From Dipteris shenzhenensis (taxonomy: Eukaryota; Polypodiophyta; Polypodiopsida; Gleicheniales): 64,000 nucleotides of DNA. Both the position numbers and the translations under genes were made by a program. Below, in pieces: positions 12,420-24,345 of this stretch (the first letter of the stretch is position 1; every line of letters starts with the position of its first letter). The DNA lies in assembly GCA_047967505.1 (NCBI GenBank), contig CM106538.1. One strand, written 5' to 3'. The notes under the pieces were generated by a model that had not been told where the DNA came from, ran no database searches, and was given only the letters and a program-made list of their open reading frames with translations.

Positions 12420-13270
12420 AGAGAGAGAGAGAGAGAGAATCACACATAAGTAAATAGATTTTGATTCCGTAGTTAAAACACTTCCATGTGTAAGTCTTGG
12501 CAATGCTCTATCAATCTTTTGCCTATGGGATACCCTCTGTTGGGATTTCATTTCTAACATTCAATACTGGGGAGGATTGTGTGTTGTGTGTGAGAGAGAG
12601 AGAGGCATAACTTAGTTGAGAGTGGTTGAACAAAGAGAGACTTCTATTTGCCATGGCCTCTCAATCCGCTACTTTGTCCAAAACTATGGCTTGCATGCCA
12701 GTGATAATGATATTGGTTCAATTGCAAGGCTTGAGACGGCATCCATTCATGATGATGGTGATAATGGTGCTGGTGTAGTTGCATAGATGCATTCATGAAG
12801 CTTTACAAATACAATTTTCGTATAAGTCTTCCAAGATTCATAATCAGTTGATCACCTTTGTCCAAATTTCCTTCTCTTTTTCGTGTAGTGCATTGAAAAT
12901 GCTTATGCGCTAATCTCCACAAGGATTAGTGTGACCACACTGAATTTCTTTGTACATAAAGCTCAAAACCTATCTGCGAGAGTATTAATGTGATCATGAG
13001 CATTAGGATTTCTTCTACGATGATGGTGGACGTTTGATCTACTCTGTGAAGGCTTATATGGTGGTCCCTTCTTACTCCAGAGAGAGATGTACACACTTAA
13101 ACATGCCCAGAGAATCAACACACATGTACATGTGTGTAGACACACTATGACCTATGTGCACACATATGCATGTGTAGGCATATAAGCATACACATGTACA
13201 TGAGCATACATACATTGCGCAACATGTGTGATATGCAAATGTATGTGTGTGTATACACATATATACATAT
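12420..13270. other. Intergenic DNA with GA microsatellites
   Basis: GA runs occur at 12420-12440 and about 12592-12604. Open frames are short and show no domain. Confidence 0.5.
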
Positions 13271-13287
13271 GCATATACACGGCGGTT

Positions 13288-13288
13288 T

Positions 13289-13327
<39 letters not shown>

Positions 13328-13333
13328 GATATA

Positions 13334-13375
<42 letters not shown>

Positions 13376-13430
13376 GATATATTCGTATATATATCTATAT
13401 ATCTATATATACAGAGAGAGAGAGAGAGTT
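13288..13430. repeat. Compound (CA)n-(TA)n-(GA)n microsatellite
   Basis: About 16 CA units, then roughly 17 TA units with interruptions, then ATATCT steps and a short GA run. The surrounding 13090-13270 is also rich in CACA/TGTA steps. Open frames on both strands through this stretch are repeat artefacts. Confidence 0.95.
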
Positions 13431-13536
13431 TATTGGTATAAAATATATTTTTTCCAAATAAAGGCACTGTTAGGGCTACATTGGGATGTGATTTGAAAAT
13501 TTGCAAGTATACAAATGTTGAAATTTGTAAACTTTC

Positions 13537-13541
13537 AGATT

Positions 13542-13586
<45 letters not shown>

Positions 13587-13587
13587 G
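13537..13587. repeat. (GT)n-(GA)n microsatellite
   Basis: A GT run passes directly into a GA run. Confidence 0.95.
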
Positions 13588-13888
13588 CAATGTTACTGTA
13601 AACATTTTTTCCAACTAAAAGCAATGCTAAAGATCCAATTTGAAAATTTTGTAAAAAGCATTCAAACACTAAGATTTGTAAATTAAACCTGAAATTAGCA
13701 TGGTTGCACACTTTCCATCAAAACTCTTTGGCTAGTTTTATGGCTATGAAGGTTTGACAACACCTAAAGGTTGCTAAGGGGAGAGCTCTCATTTGTGGAA
13801 AACTTTGACTTAAGCGTTACACGTTTTTTGAGTAAAACCATATCATGCAAGGCAAAGCCTTGTGCTCATGTGGAAGGTCGTTAAAAGT

Positions 13889-13975
13889 CAAGTTATGACA
13901 TCTCCACTCTTAGCCAAGGGGTAAAAATGATAAGCCAAGTTATGACATCTCCACTCTTAGCCAAGGGGTAAAAAT
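13889..13975. repeat. Tandem duplication, 47-bp period, upstream of F-box gene
   Basis: The segment starting CAAGTTATGACATCTCC occurs at 13889 and 13936 nearly unchanged. It lies within about 850 bp of the F-box start codon, so it may fall in the promoter or start of the transcript. Confidence 0.85.
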
Positions 13976-14099
13976 AGTTGGATAATTTTACATGTGGATT
14001 AAGACACGCGTGGCAAAATGGACATCGAGGATATATGCAAGACCTGCAACACCGTTAGCTGTGAGAATTGAAGCCAAGGTTCAAGGGCAGGCGCTCATT

Positions 14100-14726
14100 T
14101 TCAGTTTGTAATCTTGGAACTTGGCTCTTTTTCTTCTTCTTACCTCCCCTTCGCTCCCCTCCCTTGCATTTCAGTGCCTACTTTGGTTTACAAGCTTCAC
14201 CTCGGTCCTCCTTCCCTCTTCTTATTTGGGTCGCTGTCCTAACTGCCCTAGCTTGTATTTGGACCTCTGCACGAATCTCCGGCTTGGCTCTGTTCTGTTC
14301 TGAGCTGCTAAGAACCTCCTCTTCTCTACCCCTTCTCGTCCAAAGGCCCTTCCTTTGGTGATCTCTCTCTGTTCCAGACATGGGTCTGCCCCCTTGTTGT
14401 AGTTGAACCTATCCTTCCTCCTCCAACTAGTCTCTGCTCCATTGTTCTGGGATTGGGCTTTGACATCCAGTTGATTGGGATCCCGTTTGGCTTCTACCCA
14501 TTCCTTTCCGATCCTTTGGGTCGCTATTGGATTCTTCCCTCGCAAGTCAAGTTATCAGAGGTCGCATCTCTATTTCTAGGTTCTCTCCATCAAGATCCCA
14601 TGGAGCTCCTATGTCTGAAAGCTACGCCATGTGCTTACTTCTGACGCAGGTCTGAAGACAGTAACTGTGGCTGCTTTCATCGAGACACCAAGAATTTCGT
14701 CGTATTAGCTTCGACTCTTCCAAGCC
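14100..14726 (+). promoter_or_regulatory. Probable 5' leader of the F-box gene
   Basis: The roughly 600 bp before the F-box start codon are rich in C and T (runs of CTTCTTCTT, CCTCCC), typical of a plant 5' leader, and have no other gene. At least two upstream ATGs (about 14380 and 14600) open short frames that could lower translation. A leader intron is possible (GCAG at about 14647) but not proven. No clear TATA box is seen. Confidence 0.4.
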
Positions 14727-15887
14727 ATGTATTTGGAGGTCAAATTTGCTCTCGATCATCCGAAATCCTTGCCCGAGGTCGCAATTTCTCAACCTTTTGG
14801 CTCGCCTAATGGACGAGACCCTTTCGAAAGGCTGGATGACTCTGTTATCTTGCAGATACTGAATCGGGTTGGAGACATAAAGGCTCTCGGAAGATGCACG
14901 GTTGTTTCCAAACGGTTCTGTACACTTGTTTCTACGGTGGAAAATGTCACAGTAAAGGTTGACTGTGTCATTTCAGGTGAAGATAATGGCCTTAATGCCC
15001 GAGGAAGAGGCATTTTTGGCCATCTAGTGCGATTTGTGGTTGGAAGCATAGTAAAGCCCTGGCAAGTGCTGCAGCATATGTTAAGCCCCAAGAAGTCTGT
15101 GCTCACGGGGGTGTCGCATCATTCCCCCGGAGAAGTTCTTAAAAATTTCAAGGCAGTTCGTAATCTCAGAATAGAATTACCGGGAGGAGAGTTGGGTGTC
15201 GAAGATGGAGTATTACTGAAATGGAAAGCAGAGTTTGGCAGCACATTGGAAAGCTGTGTAATTTTAGGAGCATCGGGCCTAGTTAAGCCTGAAAAGGAGA
15301 AAGTAAAGAAACCTGGGAAGTTTGAGTTTGGCAAGCCCTGGTTCTTACGGGGAAGGTACGACGAAAGGCAGCCCCTAGCAGGCGAAAATCTGGGATTACC
15401 AAGTCAAGATGACGGTGGTAGCCTTCCAGAATCCTTTTATACCAACGGTGGCTTGAAGCTCAGAGTTGTATGGACAATAAGCTCTTTGATTGCGGCGTCA
15501 GCTAGACATTATCTATTACAGCAAATTATATGTGAACATCCTACGTTGGTTAGTCTGGTTCTTACTGATGCGGATCGGCAAGGCATGCTCTGTATGGGTA
15601 AGGAGCAGTTGAAAGAATTCAGACACAAACCGTTGGCAGCTTCAGCGTCCGCAAATAGAACTCAAGTTCCAGCGCTTAACATGAAGCTTTGGTATGCTTC
15701 ATACCTTGAACTTCCCGGGGGGGCTGGGTTGAAAGGAGCCACATTGGTTGCCATCAAGCCAAGTGACCAACCTGTGCGGAAAGAGCTGGATGGCTTTGTA
15801 TCTGGCGCATTTGAAGAACCATTTAGAAGCGCTGTTAGTCTGCTAGCGAAGAGGCGCACGTATCTTTTGGAGATGAATTCTTTCTAG
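14727..15887 (+). CDS. F-box protein, AUF (auxin up-regulated F-box) type
   Basis: A 386-residue intronless frame from ATG to TAG. An F-box lies at about residues 28-75 (FERLDDSVILQILNRV, then GRCTVVSKRF), the part that binds SKP1/ASK in an SCF ubiquitin ligase. The remainder matches what I know of the plant AUF1/AUF2 and At5g46170-like family: a RNLRIELPGGELG segment, GVLLKWKAEFGSTL, a C-terminal region with LKLRVVWTISSLIAASARHY, LVLTDADRQGMLCMG, and a final KLWYASYLELPGG / LKGATLVAI block. Length and single-exon structure are normal for the family. The start is chosen because the F-box follows at the usual distance. In Arabidopsis AUF1 links auxin transport and response; substrate and role here are not shown by the sequence. 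It is the only clearly intact gene in the window. Confidence 0.95.
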   Translation: MYLEVKFALDHPKSLPEVAISQPFGSPNGRDPFERLDDSVILQILNRVGDIKALGRCTVVSKRFCTLVSTVENVTVKVDCVISGEDNGLNARGRGIFGHLVRFVVGSIVKPWQVLQHMLSPKKSVLTGVSHHSPGEVLKNFKAVRNLRIELPGGELGVEDGVLLKWKAEFGSTLESCVILGASGLVKPEKEKVKKPGKFEFGKPWFLRGRYDERQPLAGENLGLPSQDDGGSLPESFYTNGGLKLRVVWTISSLIAASARHYLLQQIICEHPTLVSLVLTDADRQGMLCMGKEQLKEFRHKPLAASASANRTQVPALNMKLWYASYLELPGGAGLKGATLVAIKPSDQPVRKELDGFVSGAFEEPFRSAVSLLAKRRTYLLEMNSF

Positions 15888-16380
15888 CCCCTGAGACAAG
15901 ATTTTTGGTTGCCCTCCTAATGTGTAGCCTGACCATTTCTGGCTTCTCTTTTAAGCCAGCTGCAGCCAACATTGCCTTGTTTGCTTCAAGTTGCTTTTTT
16001 CAGATTTTTCAACTCCAGACGTTTGTTCTCAAGGGCAACGGATGTATGCTTGCTCTACTGGTAAATGCAAAGGTTCTGCATTGTGCCTGTGTTCAACCTA
16101 GGGCAAATATTGGAAAGGTATTTCGGAGGTTACTCTTTCAGCAGCCATGTCTATCGTGGCTTAGCAGCTTCTTGACTTGCCAACCGGACCTTGCTGGACC
16201 TGGTATTGAAAGCTGAAACAACTTTTATGAATTGTGCTTATGTACTTTAGCAGTGCTTCAGAGACTCTGTCTGAGCATGCCTGTTTCAAGTGCTTTTGCA
16301 TGGCCTTTGCAAAGCAATATTTTGAAATGTAAGGCATGAAATGTACGGGATTAGATGCATAAAATAATGTTGCAAATAAA
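15888..16380 (+). terminator. 3' UTR with poly(A) signal of F-box gene
   Basis: AATAAA lies at 16375-16380, about 490 bp after the stop codon, in T-rich DNA. The open frame at 15905-16216 has no domain and is best read as 3' UTR. Confidence 0.5.
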
Positions 16381-16382
16381 GT

Positions 16383-16880
16383 TGTATCCTAAAAGCAATT
16401 TGGCTGAAGTATATCCTGCAAGCTATCCCATGTGGCTATCTTGTCTCTTCCTCAGTATGCATTCGGCTTTTTAAGGTTGGATTTTGTCATGATTCGTAGG
16501 AGTGACGTTATATAGGGGATAGTTCATTGCAAAAGAGCAGGTATTTAATCATCTCTCTCTCTAAAGGTTGCTTAGGAATTCTTGAAACCCCAGCCATGAC
16601 ATTTCGGAGCTGGTACAGACATTGGAGCATCGTTTTGGGAATTGTGTCCAAGGCGGTCTCAGCATGCCCTCTATAGAAATAAAGGGTGTGATAGACTTTA
16701 TTTGTTGTTATCTAGACAACAATTTGGGGACTCTTGAGCTTGTGGTGGTCTGGAATTAAGACAGTGTTAAAAGCAGTTTGGCTGATCTATCTCATGCAAG
16801 GCTTGATCCATTGGCTAGCTTGGCTTGTCCTTACAGTATGCATGCTTCTCCTTAAGTTTGGCCTTTGTGCTTAATCGTAA
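16383..16880. repeat. Diverged duplication downstream of F-box gene
   Basis: Two segments about 380 bp apart share a common string of words: AAAGCAATTTGGCTGA, CTTGTC, CAGTATGCAT and a Leu-like CTTTTTAAG/CTCCTTAAG stretch (about 16393-16505 and 16768-16880). The copies are diverged. No gene is seen in them. Confidence 0.6.
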
Positions 16881-17472
16881 GTTATATTTAGAGAATATTT
16901 GTTTTCTAGATAAACTTCAAGGTTTGCCTGCGTGATAAACGTCAAGGTTTTGCCTGTGTGAAACTTTATTAGTTATTATCTAGATAACTGTTTTTGTGAT
17001 AGGCATGGGCCGTGACCTTATTCTCTCTACCACTGAAAAAACAATGTGACCATGAAATGGAAAGAGAAATGCATGATGGAGAAATGCATCATCATGCATT
17101 TATGCCCCCATCCACTTACAAACATGTGCAGCATAAGTTTAAATAAATGTAATGAAATGAAGTGAAGTATTATATCCACAAGCTTTCATTCTATTAGCAT
17201 CTATCTATAATCTTTGTGTACAAACAATTGTAACTACTACCATTGGTATGGCATGGAGGAACATCCGAAAGTAGCATTGCCCGCCAAAGAAATGGCACAT
17301 AAAGTACATGTGACCCATGGGATTACCAACTTGGCATGGCTTTCACTTTCTCTATGCAAGAAGCTAAACCCATTGGTCTAGGGTTGGGATATTTATACGC
17401 ATTGTAGACCGTGTTGATTCTTGTGTTCCATTGCACTAAAAGCAATCACTTAATGTGATGTGGCTATTGTAA

Positions 17473-17690
17473 TTGCTTGCACCTACCAACAAATGCCATC
17501 TTCAACTTAAAAAAGGAGTCTTTGTTGACTTGGCAAACGTACTTGCAACCTTAGGATGTCTAGCTTCTCATTGTGCACTTGAAAGGCAAACGCATGTTAG
17601 CTTGTGCCTTGTGCATATGTATCTCAAGTGTGAAGATATTGTTGCACCTCGTTATTGGGTTTTTGTGTGGCATCAACACTATTGATGTGT
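17473..17690 (+). pseudogene. Possible PPR-repeat scrap
   Basis: The frame contains LATLGCLASHCALERQTHV followed by LVHMYLKCEDI, which resembles the plant PLS-type PPR pattern (A-x-x-x-x-ALE-x-G-x-x-H, then L-V-x-M-Y-x-K-C-x-x-I). Only about one and a half repeats are present and the frame ends at once. If real, it is a dead fragment of an RNA-editing-type PPR gene. Confidence 0.3.
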
Positions 17691-17920
17691 TGCACCTGTG
17701 CTCATGATTTTGTATATGTACTTGTGATTTTGATTGTGCTTTCAATTGACCATGCCTCCACATTAATGTGAACATTGTATGTTTGAGATGGCATTATATT
17801 TGTATGCCATAACTCATCAGCTATATTGCTGAATTAAGAGCACTTGCAGTACTCGCAAGCTTTTTAAATGCAAAAAATGGGTAGGAGAGCCAATCAAAAC
17901 TACCGCTAGCAGAATTTCTA

Positions 17921-17975
17921 ATACCATCAATATAATTACAAATATAATCATACCATCAATATAATTACAAATACC
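17921..17975. repeat. Short tandem duplication, 29-bp period
   Basis: ATACCATCAATATAATTAC is repeated at 17921 and 17950. Confidence 0.8.
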
Positions 17976-17979
17976 AATG

Positions 17980-19280
17980 GTATTTGTAACATTTAGCGTT
18001 GGTTATAAAAACAATCCCATCGGTATATGGACTTGTATTGCCGGTTTCATTATAATTATCACCTGTATAATGCCTATTACTGTCAGTTTAGTTATCCAGT
18101 TTACCGGTGAAATTTTTAGGTTACCAACATGACCACATTATTTTCATGCATTTTTTGAACAAAAGTGATGTTCGTGAATAATAGTAACGTTAACACGACC
18201 CTAAAAATGTTAACAAAAGATTTGGTGGTAGAGATCTAGAGGAGGGGATGGGGCATATGGGAGACATTCAAAAAGGAAGGGTGCTATGCAAGAAAGGAAT
18301 GGGAAAGGTGTTAGTAGTGGGGGTAAGGTTTTGTTTCCTGTAAAAAATCAATAAGGATTGAAGGATTTGTGGCTTATAATCAGCGTGCTATTTGATGGGT
18401 CAATCAAAATGTTGAGCAATAAAGGAGAAGTGCCTAGAATTTTGATCTCTTTGACATTATTTTGCCTATATTTGGAGAAAGATTATGTTTAAGATGAAAT
18501 CGAGAATAATCTTGATGTTGAGACCATAAAATGTATTTTCATAGGTGTTGGATTCATTCTCAACCAATGCCCTTTCTAAAAATTCAGGTTGACTTTACAA
18601 ACGAGGCTTTTTTATGACAAGTCAGTTGGTGCCATGGAACTCTTCAAGGACCTAGACTTTTGAAACAAATTCAAAGACTTTATTTGACACATTTTCAGAG
18701 GGAAGGAGCTACAAGTTATTGTGTCAAGGTAGCCCATGCAATCATGATGGCATCGGTTGAGCATAAATGGGTGAGTTTCTATTTCTATATTTGAGTACTT
18801 TGAGTTCCTAATAAAGTAATATAGTATAAGCATGGTTGAAGTGTCAACAACAAGGAATATGAAAAATCAATATATTGAAACTCCTTCAATCAAAGGTGAT
18901 AATACAAAGAGCAAGCAAATGTAGGTTGATAGATGGCTAGTCAAGACACCTTCAATTAGATCTAATGGTACAAGAGAAGACAAACAACAGATTGATAGAG
19001 AACTAATCAAGTCAATCAAATGGGGAACTAGAATTGAACTATGGATCACATATGTTTAAAAATATTGTGGATCAAATTGAACAATAATGACTTGTGGCCA
19101 AAACATAGACACATTACAAGCAAGTGAATCATAGCACAAGAAACATACGCATGTCTAGTAAAACTCAAATGAAACAAAAGTTGATGTAATCAAGTACAAT
19201 ACGACTTTTTTAAATGCTTATACAAGAATAACTTTAATCCCAATCAATGAAAGAAAATATAGAAGAGGTAGACAAATGTC
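17980..19280. other. Intergenic DNA, no gene recognised
   Basis: AT-rich sequence with short frames only. A diverged internal duplication is visible near 18885-18905 and 18950-18970 (CACCTTCAATTAGA-like words) but has no coding meaning that I can see. Confidence 0.4.
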
Positions 19281-19342
19281 ATGGAATGGATTTAGATATT
19301 GCAAATTTTCCCTTCCATGACATGGAATGGAAAGGGGCTTAG

Positions 19343-20221
19343 CATTTTGCGAGTAAGTTTTTGCAAGTTTTGCGAGTTTTTATTGAATTTTTTCTATAGC
19401 TCATGGCATGCCATTAAAGATCATATGGTGTAGAACTCTTCCAACCACCTTGATCTCTAGCTACAAGGATTGATTTGACTCAACCATAATGTTTTTTTTA
19501 AATGGGAAAATTTAAGCAAAACTATGCATTTAGCATTGGGAGAAATTTAAAATACTGTTATATGCACAACTTGTATTCTTACATGCAGAGGACCCAAGAA
19601 AAACAAACACATCTCCCACAAAACTAGAAATTATAGATGTTCGAATACTTGACCTATGGATGACCACGTTACTTTGCTCCATTGGTACAAATTCCTTGGA
19701 ACAAAACAAAACTTGAACTATGTTGCCAGAGGGGTATAAATTCCTTGGGAAAAAAAACAAAACTTTTGATACATGCACAATTTGACCTCTTTGACACTAG
19801 AAATGAGTTCAGAAGGCCCAAAAACCTTGAAAACGGCTACAAACATGGGTACCTTAAGATAAAATCCCAAAATGCCATCTGGGAAAAAAGTTTTTGGAAC
19901 CCTGTCTTTATAGCTCGTTGGCAAGCGATTGTTTCAAGCTATTTTCGATTGGCTCAACCACAAATGCAATGATGCTTAGCTACTGCTTGCTTGCCTTTAT
20001 AGCTGAACAGGGTGAGCTATTGATCCAAGGTATTTATGATGAGATATTGTCCTCTAATAGAACTAGCTCCATGGTTTCCATCGAGTGTTTCTTATGTTTA
20101 TGAAATATATTTCCTGGCTTTATTATTATTTATACTTGCATGGTGATACACAAGAATTAAATTAACACATAAAAATACTTGAAAAACCTGCAAACTCGCA
20201 AAAAAATTTACTCGCAAAATG
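19343..20221. mobile_element. Candidate TIR DNA transposon or MITE (879 bp)
   Basis: The left end CATTTTGCGAGTAAG (19343) and the right end CTCGCAAAATG (20211-20221) are inverted copies of each other. Beyond the first 15 bases both ends continue with T-rich sequence carrying further GCGAGTTT motifs, so the inverted repeat is about 40 bp with gaps. No transposase frame is present, so it would be non-autonomous. Flanking sequence on both sides contains similar words (GACATGGAAT, TTTAGATATTGCA at 19277-19335 and 20240-20320), so the element may lie inside an older duplication. The target duplication and superfamily cannot be fixed by eye. Confidence 0.5.
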
Positions 20222-23200
20222 TCAAAACCCGAATGGAAACTTGACATGGAATAGATTTAGATATTGCACATGACATGGACTGTATTCAAATATTGCAAAG
20301 TTTCCCTTCCATTTTGAGATGACGTATCATGCATATAAAAGTCATGAACCCTACCATTCATTTGGTGTTTGGTTCTCTCCTCTCTCTCTCTCTCTCTTTT
20401 TCTTTCTCTATCATGCAGTGTTTCATGGCAAAACTTCCCTTGACCACTTCCTTATACTTTTGTCTTAGGATAGCTTTTGATGCGGAATCTCTAACTTGAT
20501 TGTTCCAAGGACTAAGTGCCAAGAGTATGAGTCACAAATCCTTATAGAAAAGCATCAAATTTGTTGAGGGTCTAATCAAGAGACACAAGGCTCTTGAAGT
20601 GAGGGGGTTTTGGTTGAGAGGTTATGAAGATCAGTGGTGAACTTGTGCTAAGGTAGAAGACGTGTTGGCAAGTCAATGACAAATTGTCAATTGATCTAAA
20701 GCAAACAAATTATTAAGTGTATAAAATTGAAGGGTAAATTGAGATTTTAGTAGATGCAAGGTGGAACTAGAATCCCTTGGTATCATTACCCCTTCTTGGA
20801 TGCTCAATCCACCACATCAAATGGATGTTGAGCCCTGTTGGATTTGGGTTGATCTATGCTACACATGGTATAGATTCAAAATGCCAATAATATCTCAATG
20901 GATTCTCATATAATCACAATTCCTCAATATCTACTTACTATTGATCCTCTAGTGTACCACAAGGTTGATTTAAAGAGGTCAAGGAGTGTTTGGAAGAGAC
21001 TAAGATTATCCTTGAGAATGGTTGGTGGTTCAAAGAGGAGGACGATGGAATCAAGGAATAGAGGCCACTAATGAGTGGAGGGGGGAAATGAAGAGAGTCA
21101 AAATTTGCTTACATCTAGGACAAGGACCGAAATCGTCCTTCCTCAAACTGTTGCTAATAGAACATGAGATTGAGGGGACTTAGATCTACAGCACGGAGAT
21201 CAAGTACGGCAAATCAACATCTTTCATAGCCTCTTCGTGATGCTCCCCTTCCTCCTTCACCCCCCTCATTTTAGTCCTCTCTTTCCTTCACCCCCTCATA
21301 TCACTCCTCCCTCTCCTCCGCCTCACATCATTCCTCTCCCTCACATCACTTTTCCCCCTCAAGTCACTCCTCTCCCTAAGCCTTCTCATCACAATCTTGA
21401 CACCACCCTCTAATGAGGGCACTCCTTTTTTTAAATCAATGCATGCTTGATGCTTTTTGCTGCTACCTCAAGTTTCTCTCCATAGCCAAAGCCACAATAC
21501 CAAGCTTAGAACCTAGAGGATCATCCTCCAACCTTATAATGAAGGAAAGGGTGAGCCCAAATTGATATCTAAGAATGCTAAGGAGGCTACAATTGACTAA
21601 ACAAAGGCAATAACCTCAGTTGACACTTTGGAGCATCAATTGCCCAAGGATGTAGGTTTATGGGCTTTTAAGTTTAAGCTTTTTTTCCCATGGCAAGAAG
21701 TTTAGAGAAAGGATAGATTGGGCTCATTTATTGGAAGAGGATTTACAATACATGGATGAGCAGCTCAATTCTGTATTACATGATCTCAAGGATGAGCATT
21801 GATACTACCAATAAGAATTTATCAACCTATTTAGGGATCTCACTCAAGTAAGAAGTTATTTCCAAGAATCAAAGAATTGAACAAGTCTACATAGGAATCA
21901 AATGCTCAATCGCATAAACTTCAAAGTGGGAAAAACTTCAATGGGTCATGCCTAAAATTGAGAGGCCACCCAACAATTGACTTTGAAGGATTCAATGGAA
22001 GCACCTTTAAGGGGTAGGCTTGCATCTACCATACAAGATAGAGGATCTTGGAAGGAAAGATTAGCACAAGATGACAGAGGCAAAGAGTTGATGGAATCAT
22101 CTAGTTCTAATAAGAAAATGCAAAGCAATCTAGATGGAAGAGGCCATTGCAAAACAATTGTTGCTCTCTTAGGTGATCCAATGTGACATGAACACCTTTG
22201 TATATATGTCCATTTATAGAAATGATTTTTTTCCAAACTAGTCTCACTATACTCCTTTCTTCTTGTAGCATTGTTTTGTTAGATTTTCCATCGTGGGAAA
22301 AAAAGCTTGATTATGCCTTTATTAAGATAGGCATTCCTCCCCCCCCCCCCTTGTCTAGGATTTGGCTCCTTGAGATGCTTATACAATAGAGGGGGTAATT
22401 GATTTTGCTAGGCTTATGCCTTTCGGGCTAGCCAATCCCAAGTCTATTAATATAGTTTGACTTTATCTTGATTTAATCCTTGTGGGGAAGAGCTCTCCAT
22501 TGATTTGCCTCAATCGTATCATGTTGTCTTAGCCCACATTAACCACCTTTATTTTTGCGTGCTAGAGGTATTGAAATTCCATAAAAAATAGCTCATTTCA
22601 AGAATCAAAGAATAGGACTAGGTCCCCATTTTAATTTCTTGTTGTGATATCTACATTACTAGTTTTTTTAATATGGGAGATGTGATATAGTCTTTGCTCT
22701 ATCTCCTTTGGCTTTGGCTCTCCCAATTCGTGTTCTAAGTCCATTCTAAGGGCTACAATTTGTCTTGGAAGACAGAGGGATTTGCAAGATAAAATTATTG
22801 ACTCATTAAACTTGGTTATCGGAATGCATCACTACATTTGTCCATCGACCACCTATTATTACTCCATCTATGATCCCTTCTAAATAAATTCTCCTTCTTT
22901 GATCCCTTCTGAATTAATTCTTGAGCTCACCTCTACTTGTATTTGAGGTTGTGTCCTTAATTTGCACTAGTTTGTTCACAAGTTGGTTACATGTGGGTGG
23001 AACTTTTATGCCAATAACATGATATTCAAAAGAATCCAAGTCATACAATTGTATGATCTAGTCATAAAAAGGTAGTCATCTCAAGATATCTCATATTTGA
23101 TGAAATTTCATGATACTTTGATCAGCCTCCAATCGTCTCTATATCCATGATCAAATTTAGTAATTTAATTACCTTGCCAGCACCATCTGATAGTGCTCAA

Positions 23201-23360
23201 TCCAAAGTGAACACAAAGAAAAGGCAAGCTAAAAATGCAAGAATTGTTGGCACTACAACTAATATAGTCATTAATAATAAACAAAAAGTTCCATGACAAT
23301 TATAAGTAAGACCTCATTATAAGAAAGAACTAAAAAAGCTAGATTTATAGAATAATGTTT
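20222..23360. other. Intergenic DNA with pyrimidine-rich patch
   Basis: No supported gene. A (TC)n run lies at about 20377-20398. Between about 21240 and 21400 are imperfect short repeats of CCCTCACATCACTCCTCT type. The frame 21977-22186 encodes a polar Lys/Arg/Asp-rich peptide with no known motif. Confidence 0.4.
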
Positions 23361-23369
23361 GCATTAATG

Positions 23370-24345
23370 GAATTGGGTTTATAGAGTCAAATTGAGTCAA
23401 GTTGGTATAGTTGAAAAGTACAAAGATAGACTTACCGATGTCAAAAATGATGCACAAGAATATGGTAGAGATTATGAGGAAAATTTTGCAATAATCACAA
23501 ATATGACAGCCTATCAAGTCTTTAGCTTCACACATGATTGGCTCATACATTTGATAGATGTGAAAAATGCTTTCTTAAATGGTTTTCTAGATGAAAAAGT
23601 ATACACAAAATAGCCAAAAGCTTATGTTATCAATGCCCAAGAGCAAAATTTTTGTAGATTGCTCAAATCCTTCTATGGATTGAAGAAAAGTATGGAATTT
23701 TTGGATCCATAATCACTTTTTAAGTATGGTTTTCTCACCATCATACTCAAATCCTTCCTTGGATAGCCTAAATACAAAAGAATACATTATTCTTATTATT
23801 CTTTATGTAGATAATTTGACTGGTTGTGTGATAGGCTATCTTTCGAAAGTAAAAAATGATCTCACATGGAATTTGACATGAAATACATAGGGGGCCTCCA
23901 TCATCTGCTCGATACAAAAATCTAGAGGGATACACATGGTACTATATTAACTCAAGGCAAGTATACTTATAAATTTTGAAGTAGTTCCACATGCAAGATT
24001 TTAAACCCTTGCCTAGTCTCATGATTGTAAACCCTTGCCTACTCCCATGGAATAAAGCATAAAGCTTTCATCTTATGATATGTTGCCAAATACATATCCT
24101 CAATAGTACATATGACTTATTGGAAGTTAGATTTATTTGACCATTACCATACCATACATTTCATGCTTACTTGGTGTTCTATATGCAAAATACCACAAAG
24201 AGGTTCATCAAGTTGTAGCTAGTAGAGTTCTCATGTTTTTTTCTAGTACATGGGATTATTGGATCAAATATAATAGATGCATATACCTAGACCTTTATGG
24301 TTTTACTAATGTATACTGAGATTGTAGTGTGGATGATTAAAGTGT
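23370..24345 (+). pseudogene. Copia reverse transcriptase (RVT_2), degenerate
   Basis: Despite stops and shifts the order of motifs is that of copia RT: IVEKYKDRLTD and YGRDYEENFA (the KARLVAKG / YEETFAPV segments), IDVKNAFLNGFLDEKVY (23551-23610), LLKSFYGLKKS near 23660, a damaged YVDD region near 23810, then HKEVHQVVASRVLMF (about 24195) and a YGFTNVY segment ending in DCSVDD near 24340 that starts the RNase H link. The homology stops at about 24345 and picks up again near 26548, so a later insertion split it. Confidence 0.8.

Noticed and set aside
13072-13614. 180-codon minus-strand frame and overlapping plus-strand frames
   Set aside because: They consist of Thr-His, Tyr-Ile and Cys-Val repeats from CA, TA and GT tracts.
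14178-14545. Minus-strand frames opposite the F-box leader
   Set aside because: Arg-rich translation of a pyrimidine-rich leader with no domain.
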